The notes beneath the pieces are model-generated. The model did no database searches, had not been told where the DNA came from, and was given only the letters and a program-made list of their open reading frames with translations. Below are positions 35,771-44,379 of a stretch of DNA of 64,000 nucleotides, piece by piece (position 1 is the stretch's first letter; every line of letters begins with the position of its first letter). Location of the stretch: contig JBFMDX010000002.1 of NCBI GenBank assembly GCA_040753795.1, positions 124,001-188,000 on the forward strand. The letters are read 5' to 3'. This DNA comes from Thermodesulfobacteriota bacterium. GTDB lineage: Bacteria; Desulfobacterota; Desulfobacteria; Desulfobacterales; Desulfosudaceae. Both the position numbers and the translations under genes were made by a program.

Positions 35771-36277
35771 TTACTGTTCCAGAATATACGCGGCCAGAGG
35801 CGTCGATTGCAGGTATGGGTTGCCCGGATCGGCGAAAAAGGCTTTGAGCAGCAGCAGGCTTTTTTCCCGCAGCACTCCGGGAATAATGGTCACATTCTGT
35901 TTGCGGTATAAACCGGGCATCACCGACAGGTCGCAGCCGGTGCCGCCGCCCATGGCGTCTTCACAGGCATAGACGATGGTGTGAAGGCCGTGGATAAGGA
36001 TGGCGCCAAAGCACATCAGACACGGCTCCAGGGTGGAATAGAGGGTCAGGCGGCCGCGGTCAAGCGGGTACCCGGAGGCGGTCAGCGCCCGTAAAGCGGT
36101 CATTTCAGCGTGGGCGGTTTCATCCGGAAAGGCCGAACGGGACCCGGTTCGGGCGCCGGTAGCTACAATGGTCTTGCCGTCGGCAATGACGCAGCCGACG
36201 GGAAATTCGCCGTTGTCCAGGGCTGTTTTCGCCTGTTCCAGGGCGATAGCCATCAATTGCTCATGAACTGTCATCAT
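35771..36277 (-). CDS. Zinc nucleoside/tRNA deaminase family protein
   Basis: A 168-residue cytidine-deaminase-fold protein. Zinc motifs are ETAHAEMTAL (His and catalytic Glu) and STLEPCLMCFGAIL (two Cys). This is the TadA/guanine-deaminase group. The ending (ILEQ) and the region DAMGGGTGCDLSVMPGL differ from the usual TadA, so a free nucleobase deaminase is possible. Convergent with hemW, seven bases apart. Two adjacent methionines begin the protein. Confidence 0.85.
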   Translation of the reverse strand: MMTVHEQLMAIALEQAKTALDNGEFPVGCVIADGKTIVATGARTGSRSAFPDETAHAEMTALRALTASGYPLDRGRLTLYSTLEPCLMCFGAILIHGLHTIVYACEDAMGGGTGCDLSVMPGLYRKQNVTIIPGVLREKSLLLLKAFFADPGNPYLQSTPLAAYILEQ

Positions 36278-36427
36278 CAGAAGCCGCCATTATATCTTGA
36301 TAAATGATATCAGCTAAAGGGCATAGCCAGCTAAATTCGTCTTGTCAAAATGATCTTTTTATTTGAATATATCCTTTTTTTTATTTAAATCGAAATATGT
36401 TTTTCAATATATAAAAGGGAACAGGGA

Positions 36428-37483
36428 TTGAAAGTCCGCCGAGAGATTGAAGAAAGAGAGCCCTTCTTTATTTCCCCCCACGGGTGCTTAAGTTCCCGGA
36501 TCCGGCAGCGCGACCGGGAAGAACCGGAGGAGCCGGTCTGCACCGCCTTTCAGCAGGACCGGGACCGCATTGTTTTTTCCAATGCTTTCCGCCGTCTTAA
36601 CCATAAAACCCAGGTGTTTCTTTCGCCCCTGGGGGATCAGTACCGGACCCGCCTGACCCACACTCTGGAAGTGGCGCAGATTTCCCGGACTCTGGCCCGG
36701 GCCATGAAGTTGAACGAGGATCTGGCCGAAGCCGTGGCGTTAGGGCATGATCTGGGGCATACCCCTTTCGGGCACAGCGGCGAGACGGTTCTCAAGGAAA
36801 TATCACCGTGCGGTTTTTCCCACAACGAACAGAGCCTGCGGGTGGTGGAAAAACTGGAAAACAACGGGCTCGGTCTTAACCTGACCGTGGAGGTGCGGGA
36901 CGGCATCCTGAAACATTCCAAGGGATACGGCAATATCATTCATGATGATCCGGCGGAAATGGCCATCACTCTGGAGGGGCAGATCGTGCGCGTGGCCGAT
37001 ATCATGGCCTACCTGAATCATGACCTGGATGACGCCATCCGCAGCAAGGTCATCACGCCGGCCCAGGTCCCCGAAAGTTGCGTGCGGGTTCTGGGCAAAG
37101 ATCATTCGCAGCGGGGCTCCACCATGATTCAGGATGTGATCCATTCCAGCACCGCGGTTCCGGGGAAAATCACCCTGCGGATCAGCGATGAGGTGTTTGA
37201 GGCCATGACGGAACTGCGGCAGTTTCTTTACGAAAACGTGTACCGCTCACCCCAGGTCCATAATGAATTCGTCAAGGCCCGCCGGATATTATCCGAACTG
37301 TACGAGTTTTTCGTGAAGAACACGGATGTGCTGCACAAGGAAATGCAGCGCATGGATATGGGCGCCTGCATGGAGGCCGAAGAGGGGCTGCACCGGGTGG
37401 TGTGCGACTTTATCGCCAGCATTACCGATGAATACGCCATTCATCTGTATACCCGTCTCTTTTTCCCGTCACCGTACGTGTAG
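36428..37483 (+). CDS. dgt: Deoxyguanosinetriphosphate triphosphohydrolase-like protein
   Basis: A 351-residue HD-domain dNTPase that releases triphosphate from dNTPs. HD ligands are visible in order: RLTHTLEVAQI, LGHDLGHTPFGHSGE and ADIMAYLNHDLDDA. The N-terminal region DRDRIVFSNAFRRLNHKTQVF is the family's substrate segment. The start is a TTG with AAGGGAACAGGG just upstream. An AT-rich leader of 150 bases precedes it. Ends directly at the next gene (shared TAG/GTG region). Confidence 0.9.
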   Translation: MKVRREIEEREPFFISPHGCLSSRIRQRDREEPEEPVCTAFQQDRDRIVFSNAFRRLNHKTQVFLSPLGDQYRTRLTHTLEVAQISRTLARAMKLNEDLAEAVALGHDLGHTPFGHSGETVLKEISPCGFSHNEQSLRVVEKLENNGLGLNLTVEVRDGILKHSKGYGNIIHDDPAEMAITLEGQIVRVADIMAYLNHDLDDAIRSKVITPAQVPESCVRVLGKDHSQRGSTMIQDVIHSSTAVPGKITLRISDEVFEAMTELRQFLYENVYRSPQVHNEFVKARRILSELYEFFVKNTDVLHKEMQRMDMGACMEAEEGLHRVVCDFIASITDEYAIHLYTRLFFPSPYV

Positions 37484-37488
37484 TGCCA

Positions 37489-38124
37489 ATGCCAACCGAT
37501 TATCGGGATGATCACAGGATGGACCTGCCGACGCTGGATATCACCCGGGACTATCCCGGTTTTTCTGAACGGTTGGCCTCGATTTATGCCGCCATGGACG
37601 ATGCCTATAACGCGATCGCCGACCGTTACGGCTTTACCTGCGATGGTTGCCAGGACAACTGCTGCCGGACCCGGTTTTATAATCACACTTATCTTGAATA
37701 TTATTTTCTGATGGCCGGAATGGCGCATCTGCCCGAAGACCGGCGCCGGGAGATCGGCCGGGACGCGCTGACTGTTTGCCGGCAGGTGGCGGAAGATGAA
37801 GCCTGCGGGCGGACGCCCCGGCGGATGTGCCCCCTGAACACGGCGGGCCGGTGCGGTCTCCACAGCCACCGGTTGATGATCTGCCGGCTGCACGGTGTTC
37901 CCCATGAACTCCGTTTTCCCGACGGCACGGTTTCCCGCGGCCAGGGATGCCCGGTCTTTACCGGCCGGTTCCCGGACCGGGACTACATTCCCTTTGACCG
38001 GACGCCGTTTTACCGGAAGCTGTCCGCTCTGGAACAGGAATTCCGGAAGGCGGCCGGCCTGGACAGGAAATTTAAAATGACCATCGCCCAGATGATCGCC
38101 CATGACCCGGACATTCAGCCATGA
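37489..38124 (+). CDS. YkgJ-type cysteine-cluster protein 1
   Basis: A 211-residue protein with the YkgJ zinc- or iron-cluster cysteine pattern: CDGCQDNCC near residue 45, then CPLNTAGRCGLHSHRLMICRLHG around 108-130. Proteins of this group bind a metal centre of unsettled type; function unknown. The start is set at ATG 37489; a GTG at 37483 overlaps the dgt stop, and ATG 37519 (preceded by ACAGG) is the other choice. Its stop overlaps the start of a second protein of the same type. Confidence 0.8.
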   Translation: MPTDYRDDHRMDLPTLDITRDYPGFSERLASIYAAMDDAYNAIADRYGFTCDGCQDNCCRTRFYNHTYLEYYFLMAGMAHLPEDRRREIGRDALTVCRQVAEDEACGRTPRRMCPLNTAGRCGLHSHRLMICRLHGVPHELRFPDGTVSRGQGCPVFTGRFPDRDYIPFDRTPFYRKLSALEQEFRKAAGLDRKFKMTIAQMIAHDPDIQP

Positions 38125-38915
38125 AGATCATCCCCGCCGCCGCCCTTTCCTCCTGCCCCGGACAGCGCCTGTCCGAATCCGATCAATTCCGTTTTGCCTG
38201 CCATGGCGGCCTGTCCTGCTTCAATCAGTGCTGCCGGAACCTCAACCTGTTTCTCTATCCCTACGACGTCCTGCGCCTGAAAAACCGGCTGGGCATTTCC
38301 GCGGCCGAATTTCTCGACCGGTATGTGGACGTCGTCATGCGGGCCGGGAATTATTTTCCGGATGTGCTCCTGTCCATGTCCGAGACAACGGAGAAAATCT
38401 GCCCCTTTCTGACGGAAGAGGGGTGTGCGGTCTACCCGGACCGGACCTACTCCTGCCGGCTGTTTCCCATTGAACAGGGCCTGCATTATGACGGTTCCGA
38501 CCGGGAAGGGCACATGGTCTATTTTTTCCGGCCCCCGGATTTCTGCCGCGGACAGGATGAGGAGCGGCCGTTGACGGTAAAGCAGTGGATAGCCGACCAG
38601 GAGGCGGAAACCTATATCCGGATGACCCGTCGCTGGGCCGAAGTCAAGGCACTGTTTACAACCGACCCCTGGGGCGCGGAAGGGCCGTCCGGTCCGCGGG
38701 CGAAAATGGCTTTCATGGCGGCCTACAACATGGATTCCTTCCGGGACTTCCTGTTCAACAGCACGTTTCTGAATCGGTATTGGGTCAGAGGAGATATCCT
38801 TGAGAATATTCGGAAAAGCGAAACGGAACGGTTGCTGTTCGGGTTCGAATGGATCCGGTATTTTGTCTGGGGCTCAACCAGCGACCGGTTACGAGTGAAA
38901 AACGGGAAACATTAG
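38121..38915 (+). CDS. YkgJ-type cysteine-cluster protein 2
   Basis: A 264-residue protein of the same broad family: CHGGLSCFNQCCRNLN near residue 27, and CPFLTEEGCAVYPDRTYSCRLFP around 93-115. The C-terminal 140 residues are unlike the first protein. Both would bind one metal cluster through these cysteines. Coupled to the first by ATGA overlap, so they are made together and may form a pair. No hint of a substrate. Confidence 0.8.
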   Translation: MKIIPAAALSSCPGQRLSESDQFRFACHGGLSCFNQCCRNLNLFLYPYDVLRLKNRLGISAAEFLDRYVDVVMRAGNYFPDVLLSMSETTEKICPFLTEEGCAVYPDRTYSCRLFPIEQGLHYDGSDREGHMVYFFRPPDFCRGQDEERPLTVKQWIADQEAETYIRMTRRWAEVKALFTTDPWGAEGPSGPRAKMAFMAAYNMDSFRDFLFNSTFLNRYWVRGDILENIRKSETERLLFGFEWIRYFVWGSTSDRLRVKNGKH

Positions 38916-39070
38916 AAACAGACGCCATAAAACCGTCTGCAACGGTGCCGGAATCAATTGACAAACAATGACGGGTATGGAAAATATAAAACTTCCAAAG
39001 ATACTTACGATTGTGAAGTACGGGTTCAGACGGGAGAGACAAGGTAACCGATAATAATAACGGGGTTTTC

Positions 39071-39751
39071 ATGGACACAACAGACGACAAATGCAAATGT
39101 GACGCTGGTGAGGCCGCCGGCGGTGAGGAGACGGGTGTAAGCAAGGTGTCCCAGGACAAAGGCCTCCTGGCGGTGATCCTGGCGTTCCTGGCGGGGCTGG
39201 GGATTGCCCTGGCCGTCGGCTGGGTGGTTTATCCGGCGCTGCTTTATTCCGAGCAGGAACAGCCGGTTCAGTTTAATCATGAACTTCACATGGCCGAAGT
39301 GCCGGACGGGTGCGAGTCCTGTCATTTCTTCCGTGAGGACGGCACCTTTTCCGGTGTTCCCACCCTGGATCAATGCCGGGACTGCCACGAGTCGGCCATC
39401 GGCGAAAGCGAAGAAGAACTGAAGTTCGTGGAGGAGTATATGGAGAAGGACCAGGAGGTGCCCTGGCTGATCTATTCCCGTCAGCCGGATTGTGTTTTCT
39501 TCTCCCACGCCGCCCATGTGCTCAAAGCGGGCATGAGCTGCGAAGCGTGCCACGGTCCCATCGGGGAATCCACCAGCCTGAAAACCTACCAGGAAAACCG
39601 GATCACCGGTTACAGCCGGGATATCTGGGGCGAGGACCTGACCGGTATTTTCAAGAAGAATCCCTGGGACAGCATGAAGATGGATGACTGTGCCCGCTGC
39701 CATGATAAAGAGACCGGCAGCAAGGGCGCCTGTTTTCAGTGCCATAAATAA
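39071..39751 (+). CDS. qrcA: Qrc complex multihaem cytochrome c subunit
   Basis: A 226-residue membrane-anchored periplasmic cytochrome. One helix (LLAVILAFLAGLGIALAVGWVVYPALLY, residues 31-58) is an uncleaved anchor. Five CxxCH haem motifs follow: CESCH, CRDCH, CEACH, CARCH and CFQCH. The protein starts the four-gene order cytochrome - molybdopterin-like - ferredoxin-like - NrfD-like that defines the quinone reductase complex Qrc of sulfate reducers, which passes electrons from periplasmic cytochrome c3 to menaquinone. QrcA of Desulfovibrio is described as having six haems; a sixth motif is not visible here. Confidence 0.88.
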   Translation: MDTTDDKCKCDAGEAAGGEETGVSKVSQDKGLLAVILAFLAGLGIALAVGWVVYPALLYSEQEQPVQFNHELHMAEVPDGCESCHFFREDGTFSGVPTLDQCRDCHESAIGESEEELKFVEEYMEKDQEVPWLIYSRQPDCVFFSHAAHVLKAGMSCEACHGPIGESTSLKTYQENRITGYSRDIWGEDLTGIFKKNPWDSMKMDDCARCHDKETGSKGACFQCHK

Positions 39752-39810
39752 CCGCGTTTTGAGGAAGAAAAACAGAACGGATTTGTTCTTATGAATAAGG
39801 GGAACAGTAT

Positions 39811-41952
39811 ATGAAAATTGACAGACGAAGTTTTCTATCACTGGCGGCCGGAGTCGCGGCGGGGACGGCATTGACGCCGCTGCCGCTGAAACTGACGGAT
39901 GATCTCTCCATCTGGACCCAGACCTTCCGGTACATGCCCAATGAGGTGCCGGTTCCGCCGGACGGCGCGGTTTCCGTGGCGACCTCCGTCTGCTCTCTCT
40001 GCCCGGGCGGGTGCGGCATCTCCGTTCGGAAGATCGACAACCGGGCGGTGAAGATTGAGGGGCGCCAGGGATATCCGGTCAATAACGGCGGCATCTGCAC
40101 CCTGGGGTTGGCGGGCCTGCAGCTCCTGTATGGCCCCTGGCGGGTTCAGGAACCGTTGAAAAAGAAAGAGGGGGGATTTGAAAAGATCAGCTGGGATCAG
40201 GCCCTTTCGGAAATCAGCGGCCGGCTCAATGATTTGCGCCGGAACGGCAAGTCGCCATCCGTAGCCGCGATCACCGGCGCCGGTCAAAATACCACCGGCC
40301 GGTTGCTGCAGCGGTTTCTGACTGTTTTCGGATCGCCCCATTTTATTCGAATTCCCGCGGTTGACGACTCCCTGGCTTTTGCCGCCGGCAGGATGCTGGG
40401 AACCGCCGGCGTCCCGGCGTTTGATTTTGAAAACAGTTCGTATGTTTTAAGTTTCGGCAGCGGTCTTCTGGACGGCTGGGGGTCGCCGGTGAGAATGTTT
40501 CAGGCCCACAGCCGCTGGAAAGAAAACGGAGCGACCCTGGTCCAGGTGGAGGCCAGGCTGTCCAACACCGCCGCCAAGGCCGATGTCTGGGTTCCCGTCA
40601 AGCCGGGAACGGAGGCGACCCTGGCCCTGGGGCTGGCGCATGTCATCGTCCGTGACGGACTTCATGATCCAGCCATCGAAGCGGCCGGCAAGGCCTTTGA
40701 TGCCTTCCGGGAACTGCTCAAAAGCCGTTACGCCCCGGGCGCCGTGGCCAGGCAGACCGGCGTGGAAGAGCCGAAAATCGAAAAGCTGGCCCGGGATTTT
40801 GCCCGATCGCCCCGGCCGGTGGCGGTCTGCGGCAAAGGCGCCGGCCAGGATCCCGTGGAAAGCCTGGAGGCCATGGCTGTGCTGGCCCTCAACGCCCTGG
40901 CCGGCGGCTTCAACCGGTCCGGCGGTGTCCGGATAAACGCCGCTCCGGATTATATCCACTGGCCGGAGCCGGAAGGTTCGGCGGCTCAGAAATCAAACGG
41001 AACGCGTCTGGATGTCCACCGGCTGCCGGAGCTGATCAATGGCGGTGCGCAGCCGCCTGTTCAGGCCCTTTTTGTTATGGAAGCCAATCCCCTGTTTACC
41101 CTTCATGGCGCCCCGGCCCTTGCCGGCGCCGTTGACAAGATTCCGCTGGTTGTCAGTCTTTCTTCTTATATGGATGAAACCGCCGCGGCGGCGGATTATG
41201 TCCTGCCGGTACACGCCTATCTGGAACGGTATGAAGATGTCCTGATCACGGCCGGTTTAAAGGAGCCGCTGGTGGGGTTGTCCCGACCGGTGGTCAAACC
41301 GAAATTCGGCAGCCGGCATGCCGGTGATGTGCTGATCGATCTGGCCCGGGCCATGGGGGATGACGTGGCGGCGGCTTTCCCCTGGGAAAACTTTGAGGAT
41401 TGCCTGAAACAGACCATGGCGGACAAATGGGATGTCCTGTCCGACCAGGGATATCTGGCTGAAACCGGACCGGAGATCCCGGCCGGCGGAATGAACTTTG
41501 CGGCGCTGGTGGAATCGGCCGAGCTTCAGCCGCCGGGGCAAGGCGAGAACGGCGCCTGGCCGCTGACGCTGATTCCTTATGATTCCATGAGACTCTGGGG
41601 AGGGCATATCGGAACGCCTCCCTTTGTCCTGAAAACGGTTGCCGACACGGTTCTCAAACAGGCGGATGTTTTTGTGGAAGTCAATCCCGTTACCGCTGAA
41701 CGGTATCATCTGGCTGACGGCCGGCCGGCCTTTTTGGAAACCCCGGCCGGCAAGGCGCGGGTCAGAGTCCATGTCACCGATGGCATCGCGCCGGATGTGA
41801 TCGCCATGCCCAGGGGGCTGGGGCACGCCGCCTATGACGACTATCTGGCTGAAAAAGGCGTCAATATCAACGCCCTGATCGGACCGGTGGAAGATCCGGT
41901 TTCCGGCCTTGACGTGGCCTGGGGCGTAAAAGCGAAACTCACCACAGCCTAA
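39811..41952 (+). CDS. qrcB: Qrc complex molybdopterin-oxidoreductase-like subunit
   Basis: A 713-residue protein of the molybdopterin oxidoreductase fold. A twin-arginine signal (DRRSFLSLAAG) starts it. One [4Fe-4S] site is visible: CSLCPGGCGISVR and then GGICTLG. In Qrc this subunit carries no molybdenum cofactor and serves as an Fe-S scaffold in the periplasm; here too no Cys/Ser/SeCys Mo ligand stands at the usual place after the cluster. C-terminal dinucleotide-binding-like domain ends KAKLTTA. Ribosome binding site AAGGGGAAC. Follows qrcA by 59 bases. Confidence 0.9.
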   Translation: MKIDRRSFLSLAAGVAAGTALTPLPLKLTDDLSIWTQTFRYMPNEVPVPPDGAVSVATSVCSLCPGGCGISVRKIDNRAVKIEGRQGYPVNNGGICTLGLAGLQLLYGPWRVQEPLKKKEGGFEKISWDQALSEISGRLNDLRRNGKSPSVAAITGAGQNTTGRLLQRFLTVFGSPHFIRIPAVDDSLAFAAGRMLGTAGVPAFDFENSSYVLSFGSGLLDGWGSPVRMFQAHSRWKENGATLVQVEARLSNTAAKADVWVPVKPGTEATLALGLAHVIVRDGLHDPAIEAAGKAFDAFRELLKSRYAPGAVARQTGVEEPKIEKLARDFARSPRPVAVCGKGAGQDPVESLEAMAVLALNALAGGFNRSGGVRINAAPDYIHWPEPEGSAAQKSNGTRLDVHRLPELINGGAQPPVQALFVMEANPLFTLHGAPALAGAVDKIPLVVSLSSYMDETAAAADYVLPVHAYLERYEDVLITAGLKEPLVGLSRPVVKPKFGSRHAGDVLIDLARAMGDDVAAAFPWENFEDCLKQTMADKWDVLSDQGYLAETGPEIPAGGMNFAALVESAELQPPGQGENGAWPLTLIPYDSMRLWGGHIGTPPFVLKTVADTVLKQADVFVEVNPVTAERYHLADGRPAFLETPAGKARVRVHVTDGIAPDVIAMPRGLGHAAYDDYLAEKGVNINALIGPVEDPVSGLDVAWGVKAKLTTA

Positions 41953-41971
41953 TTTATAGAAGAGGTTTTTA

Positions 41972-42772
41972 ATGAGTAACCACGGTAAAAAATACGGCAT
42001 GCTCATCGACCTGGACAAGTGCACGGGGTGCGGGTCCTGCATGGTGGCCTGCATGGCGGAAAACAACGTGCCTTTTAAAAAGGATGAGTCCAACAAACTG
42101 GTCAGCATCACCTGGATGCGGGTGTACCGACTGACCAACGGCAAGCCTTTTCCGGATACGGAGATCTGCTACCTGCCCCGACCCTGCATGCAGTGCGAAG
42201 GCGAGCATGGCCATTCCCCGTGCGTTTCCGTCTGCCCGGCGGTGGCCACGGACTACGATTTTTCCACCGGTATCGTCAGCCAGATCCCGACCCGCTGTTT
42301 CGGCTGCCGGTACTGCATGGCGGCCTGCCCTTACCATGCCCGGTATTTCAACTGGTATGATCCGATCTGGCCAAAAGGGATGAAGGAATCGTTGAGCCCG
42401 CATGTTTCTCCCCGCATGCGGGGGGTGGTGGAAAAATGTACCTTCTGTTTCCACCGGTATCAGCAGGCCATGGAAAAGGCGTACTATGAAAGCCGGGAGG
42501 AACTGGAAGAAAATGAATATCAGACCGCCTGTACGCAGGCCTGCCCCGCCGGAGCCATCATTTTTGGTGACCTGAACAACCCGGATCATACCGTTACACG
42601 GGTGGTCGGTCCGGATGATGCGCATGGCGGCAGGCCGAAGAACCCGGCTGTATTCCGCCTGCTGGAACGTCTCGGCACCAATCCCAAGGTATATTACACC
42701 TCCACCAGGGAATGGGTGCGCCGCCAGGCGGATAATGATGCCGCCAGGGGGGAGAACGCCGGAAGGCATTAA
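41972..42772 (+). CDS. qrcC: Qrc complex ferredoxin-like Fe-S subunit
   Basis: A 266-residue NrfC/DmsB-type subunit with four [4Fe-4S] sites: CTGCGSCMVACMAEN (near 16), CMQCEGEHGHSPCVSVCP (near 73), CFGCRYCMAACPYHARY (near 110) and CTFCFHRYQ...CTQACPAG (155-195). It links QrcB to the quinone-binding membrane subunit. No signal peptide; probably exported by hitch-hiking with the Tat signal of QrcB. Confidence 0.93.
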   Translation: MSNHGKKYGMLIDLDKCTGCGSCMVACMAENNVPFKKDESNKLVSITWMRVYRLTNGKPFPDTEICYLPRPCMQCEGEHGHSPCVSVCPAVATDYDFSTGIVSQIPTRCFGCRYCMAACPYHARYFNWYDPIWPKGMKESLSPHVSPRMRGVVEKCTFCFHRYQQAMEKAYYESREELEENEYQTACTQACPAGAIIFGDLNNPDHTVTRVVGPDDAHGGRPKNPAVFRLLERLGTNPKVYYTSTREWVRRQADNDAARGENAGRH

Positions 42773-42816
42773 AAACGCGATTCGTTTTATAACATATTTT
42801 TCAGGAGCAAGTGTTT

Positions 42817-44049
42817 ATGGATTCCGCATTGATACCCGAGGGAGTGAAACGCTGTCCGCTGCCGCTGTTTATTCTCGGCGTGCTGGCCGTGGGGGCGGTG
42901 CTGCTGTGGGGCGTCTACGCCATGCTGCTGTGCTGGATCAAGGGCCTGAACCAGACCAACATGAACGACTATTACGGGTTCGCCTTGTGGATCTGGGCCG
43001 ATCTGGCCGTCATCGCCTTAGGCGGCGGCGCCTTCTTCACCGGCCTGCTGCGGTACCTGGTGGGCAAAGACGAACTGAAGAATATCATCAACTTCGCCGT
43101 GGTCATCGGGTTTATCTGCTACAGTTCGGCACTGCTCATCCTGGCCATTGATATCGGTCAGCCCCTGCGGGGCTGGTTCATCTTCTGGCACGCCAACGTC
43201 CACTCCATGCTGACGGAAGTGGCCTTCTGCCTGTCCTGTTATTTTGCCGTGCTGACCATTGAATTTGTGCCCCTTGTCCTGGAACAGCGCCAACTGAACA
43301 AGGTAACGTTTTTCCACCATCTCGGCCACAACATGCATGAGATCATGGCGGTGTTCGCGGCCACCGGCGCGTTCCTGTCTTTTTTCCATCAGGGTTCTTT
43401 GGGCGGCGTGGCCGGCGTGCTTTACGGCCGTCCTTTTGCCTTCCGTGAAAGCCTGCTGGTCTGGCCGTCCACGTTCTTCCTTTTTACCTGGTCGGCGGCG
43501 GCCTGCGGCCCCTGCTTCACCATCCTGGTCACCAAAATAACCGAGGCCATCACCCGCAAGAAACTGGTCGGCGATCCGGCCATCCACACCCTGGCCAAAA
43601 TATCCGGCTGGATGATTCTGACCTATATTATGGCTAAAACCATTGATACCGTTTACTGGGCCCTGGTGACGGCGCCGGAAGGCGGGTTTACCCTGGGGCA
43701 GTTTTACAGCCACAACGCTTTTTACGGGTACTGGATCCTGATCGCGGAAGTGATCGTCGGCGGTCTGATCCCGGCCCTGATCCTGATCAGCGAAAAAGGA
43801 CGCAACAACCCCCGGATGCTGGTGTTGGCGGCCGTACTGGCCTGTGTCGGCATATCCATCAACCGCTGGGTCATGGTGCTTCAGGTCATGGCGGTGCCGG
43901 TCATGCCCTTTGACACCTGGCAGCTCTATATTCCCAGCTGGCAGGAAGTGGCCACCACCATTCTGCCGGTGGCCTATGGCGTGCTGCTGATCGCCTTCGC
44001 TCACCGCTACCTGCCCGTTTTCCCGCAGGAGAAGGAACTGAATCCGTAG
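42817..44049 (+). CDS. qrcD: Qrc complex NrfD-like integral membrane subunit
   Basis: A 410-residue polytopic NrfD/PsrC-family protein with about ten helices. It forms the menaquinone site of Qrc. Hallmarks are LCWIKGLNQTNMNDYYGFALWIWADLAVIALGGGAFFTGLLRYL and the later FFHHLGHNMHEIMAVFAATGAFLSFFHQGSLG. The ATG is chosen for an AGGAG eight to ten bases before; a GTG at 42811 is closer to it and less likely. Confidence 0.92.
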   Translation: MDSALIPEGVKRCPLPLFILGVLAVGAVLLWGVYAMLLCWIKGLNQTNMNDYYGFALWIWADLAVIALGGGAFFTGLLRYLVGKDELKNIINFAVVIGFICYSSALLILAIDIGQPLRGWFIFWHANVHSMLTEVAFCLSCYFAVLTIEFVPLVLEQRQLNKVTFFHHLGHNMHEIMAVFAATGAFLSFFHQGSLGGVAGVLYGRPFAFRESLLVWPSTFFLFTWSAAACGPCFTILVTKITEAITRKKLVGDPAIHTLAKISGWMILTYIMAKTIDTVYWALVTAPEGGFTLGQFYSHNAFYGYWILIAEVIVGGLIPALILISEKGRNNPRMLVLAAVLACVGISINRWVMVLQVMAVPVMPFDTWQLYIPSWQEVATTILPVAYGVLLIAFAHRYLPVFPQEKELNP

Positions 44050-44090
44050 ATCCGGTAACCCCGCCGGCGCATAGAACAAGGAGAGAGCAT

Positions 44091-44264
44091 ATGTTTCCGT
44101 TTGTCTTTGAATGGCACTGGGATACGGCCCATCTGGTGTTTCACGGCGGCCTCTGGTACGCGCTGTCGATCCTGGGACTGGGCGTGGGATACTGCGTGGC
44201 CAAGGCCCTCTATGACACGTTTTTGAATCATGACGACCATCATGACCATGGCGGTCATCACTGA
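44091..44264 (+). CDS. Small His-rich membrane protein downstream of qrcD
   Basis: A 57-residue product not long enough for most gene callers. AAGGAGAG sits six bases before the ATG. It has an aromatic N-terminus (FPFVFEWHWDTAHLVFH), one membrane helix (LWYALSILGLGVGYCVAKALY) and a tail HDDHHDHGGHH rich in histidine. Only 41 bases separate it from qrcD and a terminator follows, so it is the last gene of the qrc operon. A small accessory subunit or metal-binding chaperone is my inference; no family recognised. Confidence 0.8.
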   Translation: MFPFVFEWHWDTAHLVFHGGLWYALSILGLGVGYCVAKALYDTFLNHDDHHDHGGHH

Positions 44265-44322
44265 TCCGGGCCGGTGATTCCGGCGCGGACGTTTGCCGTG
44301 GTTCTGTGACAAGAGGTTTTAC

Positions 44323-44357
44323 AAAACGCCTTGCCAGTTTCTGTCAAGGCGTTTTTT
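44323..44357 (+). terminator. Terminator of the qrc operon
   Basis: AAAACGCCTTG pairs with CAAGGCGTTTT around an 11-base loop, ending in TTTTTT, 59 bases after the small His-rich gene. Confidence 0.92.
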
Positions 44358-44379
44358 CTGGGAATAGAAGGAATGACTA

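Noticed and set aside
39811-41952. A molybdenum- or tungsten-dependent enzyme
   Set aside because: The gene belongs to qrc, in which this subunit lacks the cofactor, and no Mo ligand is visible.
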